DNA of 64,000 nt, taken from assembly GCF_004359215.1 (NCBI RefSeq), contig NC_090622.1:1951191-2015190 (forward strand). Reading direction: 5' to 3'. Below the pieces are notes generated by a model. That model saw only the letters and a list, made by a program, of their open reading frames with translations. It was not told the DNA's origin and did not search any database. Below, piece by piece: positions 31,610 through 42,041 of the stretch. The stretch's first letter is position 1, and every line of letters begins with the position of its first letter. Both the position numbers and the translations under genes were made by a program. This DNA is from Bremia lactucae (Eukaryota > Oomycota > Peronosporomycetes > Peronosporales > Peronosporaceae).

Positions 31610-32340
31610 AATGCGTTCGCATTATACGTGGCAATTCTATTGTGTACGCATTGCCTCTGCGATGCAGTACACGAAAAGGCCCAATGAACTTGGGTAGTAG
31701 TTTACTGCTACTCACGTCAGTGACTACACGCTTAGGTAGGTATACCGTAGAGAGTAGCACTAGATCATTAATTATAAATTAATGCACGTTTGATCTTCCA
31801 TGCTTGTCTGCATTCCGTTTCTGACGGTCCACTGCGTTAGCAATGAAATCCTTTACGAAACGGATTATTGATTCTCGAGTTAGCAGAATTTTTTTCTGCT
31901 GACTCATTTGTTTTGTCTTGTTCAGTACGCTTTGTGCGCACCGCCATGAGGTCTTTATCATCTTCGATGTCGATTGCTTCGACATCGACATCATTCGCGT
32001 CGACATCGACATCATTCGCGTCGTTGTTAACTTCGACGCGTGATGAGCATGAGCCAAAAGCGGTTTTGCTCGTGCAGTCCACCCCCCCTTAAACTAGAGG
32101 ATCCCTCTAATTAGGTAGGTATGCGAGGATGGCGTAAGCCATTTACGAAGAGCGGTATGCGTCGTAGACGCATGCACCGATTTATTGATGGCGAATTCGA
32201 CCATCGGCTAAAACTCGCTCCAATTTGGATACGATTGGACGTAACCTCGAAGTATCTCTTCGAGGACGCGATTTACGTGTTCTGTTTGATCATCCGTTTC
32301 TGGGTGATCGGATGTTGACATTCCCTCAACATCTTCCGAC
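31380..32340 (-). pseudogene. Integrase C-terminal tail of an LTR-b element
   Basis: The GPY/F module is clear: LLPKFIGPFRVLHRRGNAYT, then RTHSTFYVGRLRPY. It is followed by an acidic linker (SSEDGSDHPFQES). Upstream (32082-31837) is DVDANDVDVEAIDIEDDKDL, an acidic repeat region, and before it VNGLRHPRIP. A chromodomain should follow further left, where the sequence reads TSYLVRWRGNPPLHDSWEPRS near 31000-31050 in another frame. Confidence 0.78.
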
Positions 32341-32399
32341 TGTGATTGCGCTATCACGTCGAGTCCTCTTCGGTCGACTCTCTACTCAACCTAGGGTCA

Positions 32400-32660
32400 T
32401 CGTGGTGTATCTATTGGGCAACCGGTATAATTCCATGAATGTCGCCCGCTGGCGTACATTCATGTCTCAATTCACTTGACTTGTTCGAGTGGTGGACCTT
32501 CGGCGCTGCCTGTGCACTCGCACAGCTGACTCCACAGGGTGATAAGTAATCACGCTTTGATCTTGTGCAGTCGTACAAACGACCGTACCACAAGTGAGGC
32601 CATCGCACTCACTCGTAGTACATCCACACGCTTGTGGACGCTCCAAGATGTTCATCAGAT
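32400..32660 (-). pseudogene. Protease-RT intermediate segment of LTR-b type
   Basis: ERPQACGC.TSECDGLTCGTVV on the minus strand matches 45560-45650 in the LTR-b element. Here it is joined to LTR-c gag at about 32660, a rearrangement joint. Confidence 0.65.
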
Positions 32661-33057
32661 GGTTATCTGCTCTACCTCCAAGTTTGGAAATGGCCATAGC
32701 GACCTTTTGCCGTTCTGTTAAGAACAAGGCGGTATCAATGGACATTTCCATCTGCTTAATCCAAAAATGGAGATTTTCTCTCTCTTTTCCCTCAAATGTC
32801 TTCACATTTACAGTTAGAGGGCGAGCTCTCGGCTCTGAGTCAGATACAGAGACGTACTGGGTTGGCATAGATGCCGCTAAATGGTCCTGTACCTGACAGA
32901 TCAGGGAGGCTTCGTACCGCATGAAGGCTTCAAGCCTTGCATGAAGGACCTCTGGTCCTTGGGAAATAATAAATTCCACGTGCTCAAGCCCGGATAAGGT
33001 GTTGATCTTGTCATAAGCGGCGCGTTGCGCTTCTGACAATTCTGAAATTTCTTCCAT
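32660..33057 (-). pseudogene. Gag N-terminal part of LTR-c type
   Basis: A true ATG at 33057 opens MEEISELSEAQRAAYDKINT. Later residues include [20 protein letters not shown] and AISKLGGRADNHLM, typical of the Gag matrix/capsid start. After about 133 residues the sequence switches to LTR-b type pol DNA. The same gag is found in decayed form at 57420-57705. Confidence 0.8.
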
Positions 33058-33105
33058 TATCGTGAAAAATTAGTCTTGTAAATACTCAGGCGTAGATTGA
33101 CTACC

Positions 33106-33115
33106 AGTGCTACCA
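33106..33115 (-). promoter_or_regulatory. Primer-binding site of the LTR-c gag side
   Basis: Element strand TGGTAGCACT follows the LTR-c end by two bases, the same site as in elements A and B. Confidence 0.85.
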
Positions 33116-33117
33116 GG

Positions 33118-33441
33118 TGTAGCGGAGCTACCTCGCTCTTAAAGTCAGAGGAAGACTTTCAGACTCGAGAGTCACTTAGTTCTATTGAACTAATGGGTTT
33201 AGCAACTCAGGGAGTCGTACATGCTATCAAAGCTTAAGGAATCCTAATTCAAGGGATTCAGGGTTCGTATAACTAAGTGGCAACTAGTGCCCAAGAAGAT
33301 ATACCTTAGAAAGGCTTCATCTCTTATAGATCAATACGCAAGCCTTAGGAAGGCACTTAACCATTTAAGATCAAAAGAGGGACTGACCTTTATTTAATTA
33401 TTTAAATCTAAAACTTTACCCTAGCTAATAAAAAAATAGAT
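33118..33441 (-). repeat. LTR-c, 5' LTR, truncated
   Basis: It starts TGTAGCGGAGCTACC and matches the complement of 38850-39172. It breaks off near 33441, where LTR-b sequence in the other orientation begins. Confidence 0.85.
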
Positions 33442-33725
33442 TTGGCATCAGCTGTAAGCGTAAACAAAGAGAGAGAGACAGATAAAATTTCAATTGCATG
33501 TTTAGTTTTAGTTTATAATTAAGTCAGCATTAACAGTTAGAAAGAAGAGAAGCTTAATTATCTTAATTCAGTTTACATTTAACCCTCTTTAAAGTAGTTG
33601 TCCTAAAGTGAAGTCTTCCTCTGCACGTACTAGTGTACGTGAAATAATGTAAGGCACCACTCGCAACATAAGCAGTGCGAAGTGGTTTTGTACTGAAGCA
33701 GTACAAGTCGTAGTTCCCCGTTACA
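33442..33725 (+). repeat. LTR-b, 5' LTR, truncated
   Basis: It picks up LTR-b at ATCAGCTGTAAG and ends TTCCCCGTTACA. The first 130 or so bases of the LTR are missing, at the head-to-head joint with LTR-c. Confidence 0.85.
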
Positions 33726-33727
33726 CC

Positions 33728-33737
33728 TGGTAGCACT
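33728..33737 (+). promoter_or_regulatory. Primer-binding site of the plus-strand LTR-b gag
   Basis: TGGTAGCACT two bases after the LTR end. Confidence 0.88.
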
Positions 33738-33775
33738 TTGTAGTCCGTCCAAGGACCACATTTTTCTCATCTAAC

Positions 33776-34870
33776 ATCGACATATTAGATAATAATGGAA
33801 ATACGCATCACGTTTCGGGTGATAGCTACTCCTTTCTAAGTGACATAGAAAGGAGTGCGGTCGAACAAATGTGCTCGACCGTAGGAAATGATGCCATCTT
33901 GGCCATGCTGTCCGGTTTGGACAGAGATGCCCTCCATTCAGCCATCGCCAAATTTATACAAGATGAACATGACGAGGTGAAGGAGAAGGTAGCCTTGCTG
34001 AATCAGCAAGGCTCTCAACAGGCAGAACTGTTAAGGTTACAAAAAGTGCAGACCCCTGTACCTGGGATGACGAATACGCGTCGTCCTGAAACCTTAAGGA
34101 CTGACATCTCTAAGTATAGGAGAGTCGAAGAAAACTCCCTCTTGTGATGATTTGTCGAGTTGGACGATGCCATAAGGGCACGTCACATTATCGACGAGCA
34201 AATGCAAGTCGCATTCGCTCAATCAAATTTGGCAGGTCGTGCCAAAACTTGGGCATTGGGCCTTAAGTTGCTCGACCCATATGTCTTTGGGTCGCAAGAG
34301 GCTTTTAAAGCCCGACTCAAACAGACATTTTAACCGCCTTGGGCTGAGTTCAGAGCATATGCCCAGCACAACGACTCTTAGCTAGTTGTATTACAAATAA
34401 CCCAGTCCACGAACACACGTTGATTACGGTGTTCATGCAAGGTCTTACGGATGGTCCCGTAAAGACCCACCTGTTCCGCTTGGAACTGGATACGCTTGAA
34501 GAAGCAATATCCGTTGTGGAACAGGAGGACTTTAGCTTGAGACAGGTTCAAGCTAGTCCGTTATCGTATCGTCCTTCAAGACGACACGAGCTAGAAGGTC
34601 CAGAACCCATGGACCTTTCCTACGTCGAAAGGGGGAGACCTCGCTTTTCGAGCAATAAGCGAATAGAAATGCCATCGCTGTCAAAAGTTCGGACACTACG
34701 CTCATGAGTGTAGTGCCCCACGCCCAGAGCTGAAAGGTACTGAACGTAATTTGGACCGAATGCTAAAAAAGGCATCGGTAGCGGATCCGACGTTGTTGCG
34801 AAATCGCAACAGCGAGGCGGACCGCCAAAAAACGGTCGGTGTCAGTAGGGGCGCAATACCCTACTGATCC
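33776..34870 (+). pseudogene. Gag of LTR-b type, start codon lost
   Basis: Compared with the gag at 47232, the start ATG is ATC here (33776-33778). The order is NDAILAMLSGLDRDAL, a coiled region EVKEKVALLNQQGSQQAELL, then (after two stops at 34144-34149) LDDAIRARHIIDEQMQVAFA, then HLFRLELDTLEEAI, PEPMDLSYVERGRPRFSSNK and a CCHC knuckle (CHRCQKFGHYAHEC) in a shifted frame. An 80-base deletion removes part of the capsid near 34340. Not functional. Confidence 0.85.
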
Positions 34871-35019
34871 AGCAACCTCAAGAGAATTTGGAAATCTTTT
34901 GACTAAAGTTGCTCCAGACACACAATTAATATGTGCCTCTGTACCTGGTGATGAGGTATCCCTCATCACCTTGAAGTTAAAAGTGACAAATGATTTGTCA
35001 CTTAGAGATGAACAAGTGG

Positions 35020-35353
35020 CAGGCATCTTTACGGATCGATGCTGCCAGCTGATCCTTGACTCATATTTTCTAAGCCAAGGTAAACCTAGGATGACAACAA
35101 ATTTGTCATCCAAATCCAGTACGATAAAATTAATATCATACTGTAATTTTTTTAACGTGTAATGAAAATTCACTACGCGTTTCAGTACTACTATCGATGC
35201 GCCTGACGCTAGACGCACCGTCATCCTCGTTAAAGGGATGTCGCGCTTAACATATTTGATCATACGACCCTCTAGTGACTGGCTACGAATAAAGTTATTC
35301 GACGCTTTGCACTCCACTAGGGCTCTCGCCAATAATTTACTTAAACATAGCAA
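35020..35353 (-). pseudogene. Protease of LTR-b type in inverted orientation
   Basis: The minus-strand frame has ALVECKASNNFIRSQSLEGR (active-site region, damaged) and FVVILGLPWLRKYESRISW, the C-terminal protease motif. It lies on the opposite strand to the gag before it and the RNase H after it. The corresponding DNA in the LTR-b element at 45660-45960 is in the normal gag-protease order, so this 330-base block has been flipped. Confidence 0.8.
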
Positions 35354-35960
35354 AATTTACGCTGATATGGCTAGGTCATTATCTAATCACCTTAAAAAGG
35401 ATACAGAATGGTGCTGAACTAGGACCGAAAATAATGTTTTTCGAGCAGTTGAGGATAGTCTTATCCATGCCCCGATTCTGGCACTGTTAAACCCAAATTG
35501 GCCTTTCAGTGTCGTCTGTGACGCATCAGATTTTGCCATTGGCAGTGCTCTGTTACAAACAGATGTTGATGGGCATGAACGTTTTATTGCGTTCGAGTCT
35601 AGACAGCTTAAAGCTGCGGAAAAAAACTACCCAGTCCATGACAAAGAGTTATGAAGTATGCTCTCGTCAAATTATCTCGGCTCTAAGCCGTTTGTGCTAT
35701 GAAGTATGCTCTCGTCAAATTATCTCGGCTCTAAGCCGTTTGTGATTTATACAGATCACGCGTCGTTACGCACGGCGACTAAGTCGCCCCATCTTTCACA
35801 GGAATGGCCCGATGGCTACCTTTTTTTGCGGAATACAACTTCGAGAAGAAGTATAAACCCGGCAAGCAAAATGATTTGGCCGATGCGTTATCACGCAGGC
35901 CGGATTATGAGGTTTCTCATTTAACGACTATCTTGTTACCTATTCCTTATTTAATCCGTT
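35338..35960 (+). pseudogene. RNase H with RT end, LTR-c type
   Basis: The segment starts in the RT connection (LLKHSKIYADMARSLSNHL) and continues HAPILALLNPNWPFSVVCDASDF, ALLQTDVDGHERFIAFESRQ and YPVHDKEL. After a 48-base tandem duplication (35651-35746) come FVIYTDHASLRTA and ADALSRRPD. RT core motifs are missing because of the rearrangement on the left. Confidence 0.85.
35651..35746. repeat. 48-bp tandem duplication in RNase H
   Basis: The unit ATGAAGTATGCTCTCGTCAA... occurs twice in a row with only the last bases differing (GCT versus GAT). It adds 16 codons and a stop, and breaks RNase H between YPVHDKE and YTDHASL. Confidence 0.9.
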
Positions 35961-36770
35961 CGGCTTACGCCAAGGATAAACAGTGTGTAGCTCTACTACG
36001 AGCCTTAAAGAACTCGGATTCAGGTATTAAATTACCGGCACGTTTGCGTGCACGGTTACAGCGATTTTCTAGATAACAACCTGTTGCTCTATTACACAGA
36101 CATTGCAGACCCTCCGCGTGTCGTTGTTTCTCATGATGAGGATTTGAAGTACCGAATCCTCTATGAGGCGCACGATGCTGTCCTTGGTGGTCATCTCGGT
36201 ATAGAAAAGACCTACGGCTCTATCAGACAGAGTTATTGGTGGCCCAAACATTTTAAATGGGTCAGCACATATGTTCGCACATGCGATACGTGCCAACGGG
36301 TTAAGCCCTCGACACATGCTGCTGCGTCACTGGCGAGTCTTCCAATCCCCATAGGTTGCTGGGAATCCATTAGTATGGATTTTGTTTTTGGGCTACCGAA
36401 AGATTCAGCCGGTAACTCCGGTATAGTGGTCTTTGTTGACCGTTTGAGCAAAATGGCTTACTCAGCGGCCGTGCCGGATTCCATTGATGGCGAAGGTACA
36501 GTTAAGCTGTTTATAGATCGCGGATTTCAACAACATAATTTGCCAGTGACAATTGTCTCTGATCGGGATCCCCGTTGCACGGGTAAATTCTGGAAATCAA
36601 TTTTCCGAGTGCTTGGCACCAGATTGGATATGTCCACTGCGGACCATCCACAGACCGATGGTCAAACTGAACGTGTCAATCGCGTCATTGAAGACGTTTT
36701 TTTCGCAGCGTGTGTGCTCAGACACCAAAGCACTGGAGCTCAATGCTCCCAGTGGTGGAGTTTGCGTTAA
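35960..36770 (+). pseudogene. Integrase, zinc-binding and DDE core, LTR-c type
   Basis: The frame opening at 36048 contains the complete HHCC zinc-binding region (HDAVLGGH ... CDTCQ). It also holds all three catalytic residues: Asp in SMDFVFGLP (residue 111), Asp in VSDRDPR (172) and Glu in GQTERVNR (208). The 35 residues between the second Asp and the Glu fit the DD35E rule. The frame is lost at a run of seven T (36697-36703), one more than the phase requires. This is the best preserved integrase in the window. Confidence 0.9.
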
Positions 36771-37786
36771 ATAACGCTGTTCATGCCTCTACAGGCTATG
36801 TTCCGTTCTATGTAAACGGTCTTACCCACCCACGTGTTCCACTAACGATACCACTGCGTGATTCAGGGCTTGGTGGGGGAGAATTGGCCGATAGGCTTGC
36901 TGATATCAGCCCTGTTACCGTTTGGAAACAAGTAAGCGAGTTTCTCGCGACGCGATTTAGTGTCTTAAGACATGCAAGGGATACGATGGCTGATAGCCAA
37001 GACAAACAAAAAGAACAAGCAGATGCCAAAGGCAGAAGCTGTATTAATTCTAATATGGTCGGAGACCGAGTTTTACTAAACGCTAAAAACCTACCTACCA
37101 ACTTGATTTCCGCGGTCTTCAAGACCAAATTGCGCCCGCGCTTTATTGGACCATTTATGGTCGTGGCCAAGAAGGGCCTAGCTTATACGCTAAACCTTTC
37201 CAGCAAGCTGCGTACACACCCAGTGTTTTACGTTGGCTTGCTTAAGCCATATCAGGACCCTTCCCACGTGGACTTGAAGGCGCTTGCGCCGAGACAGGCG
37301 GTCGTGCCGCAGATTGATGCATCTTCACCGGGATATCTAATCGGCCCTCTAAACGAGGCTGCTGACGCCCCAGTGTCGAAAGACGGTCCCGAACCGCCTC
37401 AAAAGAGCTTTCAACCCGAGCAAGGATCTCACGGAGTAGTTGCACCTCGTGCCGTAAAGCATCAAATACTTCCGCCGAAATTTCGGCCTCCTCCCACGCT
37501 GCTTGATGCACGGGGGAACCTTCAGTTTCATGTGGAGAAGCTCTTAAAGCGACGTCGTCGTGAGAGTCAATACCAGTATCGGGTAAAGTGGCTAGGGAAC
37601 CCCTCTTCTGAAAACTCTTGGGAGTTCAAGGTACCTCTTCGGCAAAATTGCTCGTACGCCGTCGGCGTTTTGAGTGCCAAGCTCAGGGTCAACTCGCGTC
37701 AAACGACGCTTCCCACCACTAAACGTGGGATTAGGTGGATCTTTAGCCTCAGTGCGGCTTCGATCCATGGTTGTACGGTTAATTGA
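36710..37786 (+). pseudogene. Integrase tail with GPY/F module and chromodomain, LTR-c type
   Basis: The frame continues the integrase after the T-run frameshift: VEFALNNAVHASTGYVPFYV, NGLTHPRVP, then RPRFIGPFMVVAKKGLAYT with RTHPVFYVGLLKPY (GPY/F module). A Pro-rich linker follows, then a chromodomain (FHVEKLLKRRRRES, YRVKWLGNPSSENSWEF) near 37520-37630. The domain is cut short after WEF. On the other strand two antisense frames overlap this region (37242-37511 and 37592-38194). Confidence 0.88.
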
Positions 37787-38500
37787 AGCACTGAAATGTC
37801 GGCTGGGCCTTTCTTCGTTTTGTGGCATAAATGCCGAACGTAACTGGCCTTTGGCCTTAAGCTTAGCGAAGTCGAAGCGAAGCTTCCGTTCCAAACGAAC
37901 ATCACCTCTATCCGCAGACACTCTGATATTCCAGATATTACAAAGTTTGCGGGCCCGGTGAACCCAGATCTCAAATAAGACTTCGTTTTCAGTCCTTGTT
38001 TTGTTTGGGAACAAAATGATCGGAAGTTCCCTCATAAAGGTCACCAAAGCCCCACGGGCTTGATCGCGTAAACGCGTCAGACACTGGCTTCGCGTCATTA
38101 CCTCAGGCTTAAGGTATTGCTTATGAAGAGCGTCGCGAGCAGCGATCTCCTCCAGCGTCCCCGCCGGGTCACCAGCAGAGATCCAGATGGCCAAGCTATG
38201 ACCCGCTATTTCTTTGAGACGCTCGTCCGCACTAAGCGGAGTGAATCTAGATTCACTATGAGCCTTAGCTTCCGCTATTTCGGCAGCTCGTCGACGAGCT
38301 CTTTACTCTATGAGAATTATCTGCTCTTGCTCTTCATCGAGCGGATTCGTAATAATGTTGAACTCAGGGTCCCGTGTCCTGCTCAATGCAGTTATGACAT
38401 CAGCGGCACCACGTTCTGGGAACGGATTCGGGGCTAGCGGACGTTCGTCCGGAGGAGAAGGCGTGAGCGAACGCTGCTCTTTTTCCTCCTCCTCTGATTG
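37242..38500 (-). pseudogene. aORF-C, copy 2: antisense accessory ORF
   Basis: From the LTR-c side the minus strand reads an acidic start (SEEEEKEQRSLTPSPP), ERGAADVITALSRT, NPLDEEQEQIILIE, one TAA, then RARRRAAEIAEAKAHSESRF and TPLSADERLKEIAGHS. It continues LKPEVMTRSQ, LRDQARGALVTFMRELPII and DFAKLKAKGQLRSAF, ending at 37592. A shifted frame (37511-37242) gives a coiled coil: EVFDALRHEVQLLREILARV and ESSFEAVRDRLSTLG. Only one stop and about two shifts break some 400 codons, the best C-type copy. The coiled-coil and basic parts are antisense to the integrase tail and chromodomain. The start lies about 170 bases inside the polypurine tract. Confidence 0.68.
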
Positions 38501-38677
38501 AGAGTGACTTTAAAGTCCACCATTCCCTCATCGTCGTAAAAGGTGCTCAGAGTCTGTGACTCACGCTTGATTGTCATTAGACAAAGGAATGAAAGACACA
38601 GCCAAACGGTTAGCGGTTTGGGTTCCAACCTCAAAGAGGAAATGAAGCGAATGCTGTCACTCGGTGTCAACAGTCTG

Positions 38678-38688
38678 ATGGGGGAGGA
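38678..38688 (+). promoter_or_regulatory. Polypurine tract before the LTR-c 3' LTR
   Basis: The purine run GGGGGAGGA ends directly at the LTR start TGTAATGGGG (38689). Confidence 0.85.
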
Positions 38689-39172
38689 TGTAATGGGGCA
38701 CACATCGGTTGGAGAACCGTTTTTGTGGTACATTTACTTTATGGGTAAAATACCCTTTTATCTAATTTAAAATAGTTAGTTACGAAAATCCCATTTATTA
38801 TGGGTAATAAATGTGGTCGCCGCCAGCTATAAATCTGGCGGCCAAAATCGATTTTTTTAATTAGATAGGGTAAGGTTTTAGATTTAAATAATAAAATTAA
38901 TTCAGTTCCCCTTTTGATCTTAAAGCATTAAGTGCCATTTTGAAGCTTGCGCATTGATCTGTAAGAGGTAGAAGCCTTTCTAAGGTATGTCCTCTTGGGC
39001 ACTAGTTGCCACTTGGTTCTACGAACCCTGAATCTCTCGAACTAGGATTCCTTAAGCTTTAATAGCTTGTACGACTCCCTGAGTTGTTAAACACATTAGC
39101 TCAATAGAACTAAGTGACTCTCTGAGTCTGAAAGTCTTCCTCTGACTTTAGAAGCGAGGTAGCTCCGCTACA
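38689..39172 (+). repeat. LTR-c, full length 3' LTR (484 bp)
   Basis: It starts TGTAATGGGGCACAC and ends AGCTCCGCTACA. This is the reference copy for LTR-c in the window. Landmarks are CGGTTGGAGAACCG near the start, GGTCGCCGCCAGCTATAAAT, CAAGCTT-type blocks and AAGTCTTCCTCTGACTTTAG near the end. Confidence 0.9.
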
Positions 39173-39796
39173 ACAACCTTATGTTGAAGAAACGAAACAG
39201 GCATCTCATTCTAGTAAATTTGGAGGACTTGTTATTCGAATTTTACAAGAACGATCCCAGTGGAGCCGTTTTTCCGGACCTGCGATAGAGTCGCAAAAGT
39301 GTCAATTTCACCGTTGGATGACGATAAAAATTGATTCTAGTCCTATTCAAAGATATTTTAAGATCTACTATCGACCTACAACAGAACACCAGCAAAAGAT
39401 CGAGACCAAAATTTGTTCGGCGTACCGAACCTATTGCACCGAAATCATTGCTGCGGCAACCGAACATGGTTTGATTGGAGCCTCAAAAACAATTAAGCGA
39501 GATCGGTGGCTCAAATCCGGAAAAGAAGGGGTTTAGAATGACAGCCAAATCCATCCTACACGACTTGACGAATGCGCTAAAAACACTATAGTCTTTTTAT
39601 TTCTTTTACAATATCATGAATGTTGCACGAAGTCGCGACTTCCTCGAAGGAGCATATGGCTGGCATAATTGGTTGTAGCCCTTAGATAGGGACAAATTCA
39701 AGATTCTTTATGAGAGGTCACCACATTTGTTCATGGATTACGAATGTGTGGCAAATGCACCAAGTATTACCATCATTCCCGTATTTTTTCGCTAAG
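39173..39796 (+). other. Flanking host-like sequence between two elements
   Basis: A frame without an ATG at its head runs from the LTR edge to the stop at 39534-39536 (about 118 codons: SKFGGLVIRILQERSQWSRF ... RWLKSGKEGV). It has no retroelement motif and ends at a normal stop. It may be the end of a host gene cut by the LTR-c element, or chance. The rest (39537-39796) shows nothing. Confidence 0.35.
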
Positions 39797-40228
39797 TGAA
39801 ATGAAGCATTGCCGACTTGTACTGCTTCAGAACAAGTCCACTTCGCACTGCCTCAGTGCGAGTGGTGCCTCACGTCGCTTCACGCACACTAGTACGTGCA
39901 ACGGAAGTCTTCTCGTTAAAACACTTGCATTAAAGAGGGTAAATTAGAAACAGTATCAATAGAATTAAGTTCTTCTTGTCTATCTACTTAATACTAGCTT
40001 AATTATAAACTAATACAGAACATGAGCTAAAAGTCTTATCTGTCTCACGCGTCCAGCGCTGACTGGACCGCGGAGAAAGTAGATATAATAGTCTATATCT
40101 ACCAATGGATAAGCTTTTAGAATATTACCCTGTAAAGTAATATTCTCCAAATATTCTCTACCTTTTAGATGACATATTCATTAACAACCTTTAAGTGATA
40201 ATTTTATGTAACGATACAACTCGTCACA
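39797..40228 (-). repeat. LTR-b, 3' LTR
   Basis: The end at 40228 (ACTCGTCACA) corresponds to CCCCGTTACA in other copies. The left edge is degenerate (TGAAATGAAGCATTG for TGTAACGGGGCACTG). Confidence 0.82.
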
Positions 40229-40345
40229 TCACCCCTCCCATAATCGACAATCACTCTGACTGTCATTGGATAGAATGGTCACTTTAAGACTACTTCATTA
40301 AAAACGATATTTATTGGTCAGAACCATCATTTTTAATTCTATCGC

Positions 40346-42041
40346 ATGGTTAACAAGTTCATGCGGTTAATAAATAGTACGGCGCCTTCGGCTGCGGTTC
40401 ATGCAGCCGCGGGCAACGCATTATTGTCTCTTGCGGCAGACGTTTCGTCTGCCGTAGCGTTATCTTCTCCTGCAACTCGAAATGTTGCGGGTGCACGAGG
40501 TGATACATCACGTGAATGCAGCCCCTCTTTGGAGGTCGACTACAAATGCGAGTCGGACGAAATGACCGACTCGTGGAAAATAGAACAGTCGCCTGATCAT
40601 CGTCAGGCGGCTGACAATAAGCGTTCGAATGAGGGGGCTCATTCGGGTAGACGTGCTGGTAGCATTCGCTACAGCATGTTCGGTTCCGACGACGAGGATG
40701 ATTCCTCATAGCCAGTAACGTCTCCGGTGGCGTCACACGCACATTATTCTGTGCGCGGTGATGACAATGGCGTAAGCCATCGAAGAAAAAGTTCTTGTAG
40801 CCCCCCTGCTTCAGTGAATACCACTCAGGGGAGTGAAGACACTAAAATGTCTCGTCTCGCCCCTGACAAGAAGCCGTAGCTTTTGCTTGAACGGCTAATC
40901 AATAGCTTGTCTGGAGAGACTACTCCTCACAATAATAATCCCTTATATATTGCGACAAAGCTACATGGCCTTGATCCCAACGCGAAGAACTTTCGCGCTA
41001 AGGAAGATTTTTTTCTCGATGCTTTTTTCAAGCATCGATGCTATAGTGGCAACAAAAAGTGAAATAAAGTCTCGCTTATGCAAGCCTGGACCGCGTTCAT
41101 TCGCAATGTCAAAGACATTAGGACGCGAAGCCTGGCTTCAAAAACTAAACGCGATTCGCGTTAAGTTTGAGAAACGAACTCCAACCGGTGCAAGGTATAA
41201 ATGGCATCGGTTGTCACGTGAGGCAGGACTTCCATGCCCCACGTAGGGTGATCCCTGTCCGTGTTGTGTTGACAACACCAAGCGAGTGGAAGCGGATGTC
41301 TATTCCCTCTTTCTTCGCCCGGGGAAGGGCTCGCATCTCTATCGAGATGCACGATGCGATTGACGTTTTGCAATCGATTTACAAGCGCCAGGGGCGCGTG
41401 TTTTCCGATGGACCTTCTTATCCATCGGATAGGTCTCGTCATACTGACGGACGAGGTCCTCAACTATGGCAACCAGCAGGGAACGAGGCTCCCAGCTGTC
41501 ATGTGAAGGTGATTTACCGCGCCAGCGAACAAGATAACTCGTTCGCTGCACCTTCACATCACGGTGGTTTTGGATGCGTTCCACAAGGAAACGTTGACCA
41601 CCGTGGGATTCCACCAATGGTTGTGGCGAGGAGGAAAAATTAGATACGGCCCATGTATCGGATCTAGAGTCGAAGATCGACAAACTCGATCGCTTCCTCC
41701 ATGATTTGGAGGAAGGACTTGTCCACGAGCGTGGCAATCATCGCTTGTTGGAGTAGGCGGTGCAGGCTCACCATATCGAGCGGTCGGAAGATCGTTCGAA
41801 GAGTGCGTACTTCATGTTGGAGTACGAACGGAACTATCACGCTCTTCGTGATGAGCTGTCGTCAGCTCATCGCAGTTTCGAGGATACTCGGAAGTGGCAT
41901 GAGAAACTTCAGATCCAACATGAGAATCTAGTTCGCGATCACAAGAATCTTTTAGGGATTCTTGAAAAGGGTGGTCAGATCCGTCCTCAGAAGAAACCGC
42001 GTGCTGATGGTACGGGCGGAGCCGACCAACATAAAACGTAG
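40346..42041 (+). pseudogene. aORF-B, copy 2: antisense accessory ORF
   Basis: ATG 40346 opens MVNKFMRLINSTAPSAAVHA, about 110 bases inside the LTR. The first frame (121 codons) is rich in Ser, Asp and Ala and ends with the acidic RYSMFGSDDEDDSS. Beyond its stop the same segments as in copy 1 follow: AKNFRAKEDFFLDAFF, MQAWTAFIRNVKDIRT, CHVRQDFHAPRRVIPV, SEWKRMSIPSFFARGRA. The end is a coiled coil (41760-42041), MLEYERNYHALRDELSSAH then IQHENLVRDHKNLLGILEK, with a basic end. The coiled coil lies exactly antisense to the GPY/F module. Stretches of this gene are almost identical to copy 1 while other stretches differ clearly. Confidence 0.65.
41339..41640 (-). pseudogene. Chromodomain of the LTR-b element, copy 2
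   Basis: The minus-strand frame reads RFLVERIQNHRDVKVQRTSY, LVRWRGKSPSHDSWEPRSLL and AIVEDLVRQYDE, a chromodomain with conserved aromatic positions. It overlaps aORF-B copy 2 on the other strand. Confidence 0.83.

Larger units (their letters stand above)
29394..39172. mobile_element. Rearranged pair of LTR-b and LTR-c elements, head to head
   Basis: Left of 33441 the minus strand reads LTR-c, gag-c, then b-type integrase tail, aORF-B and LTR-b. Right of it the plus strand reads LTR-b, gag-b, flipped protease, then c-type RNase H, integrase, chromodomain and LTR-c. Each half is a chimera and the two are reciprocal, as one large inversion would leave. Confidence 0.65.
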
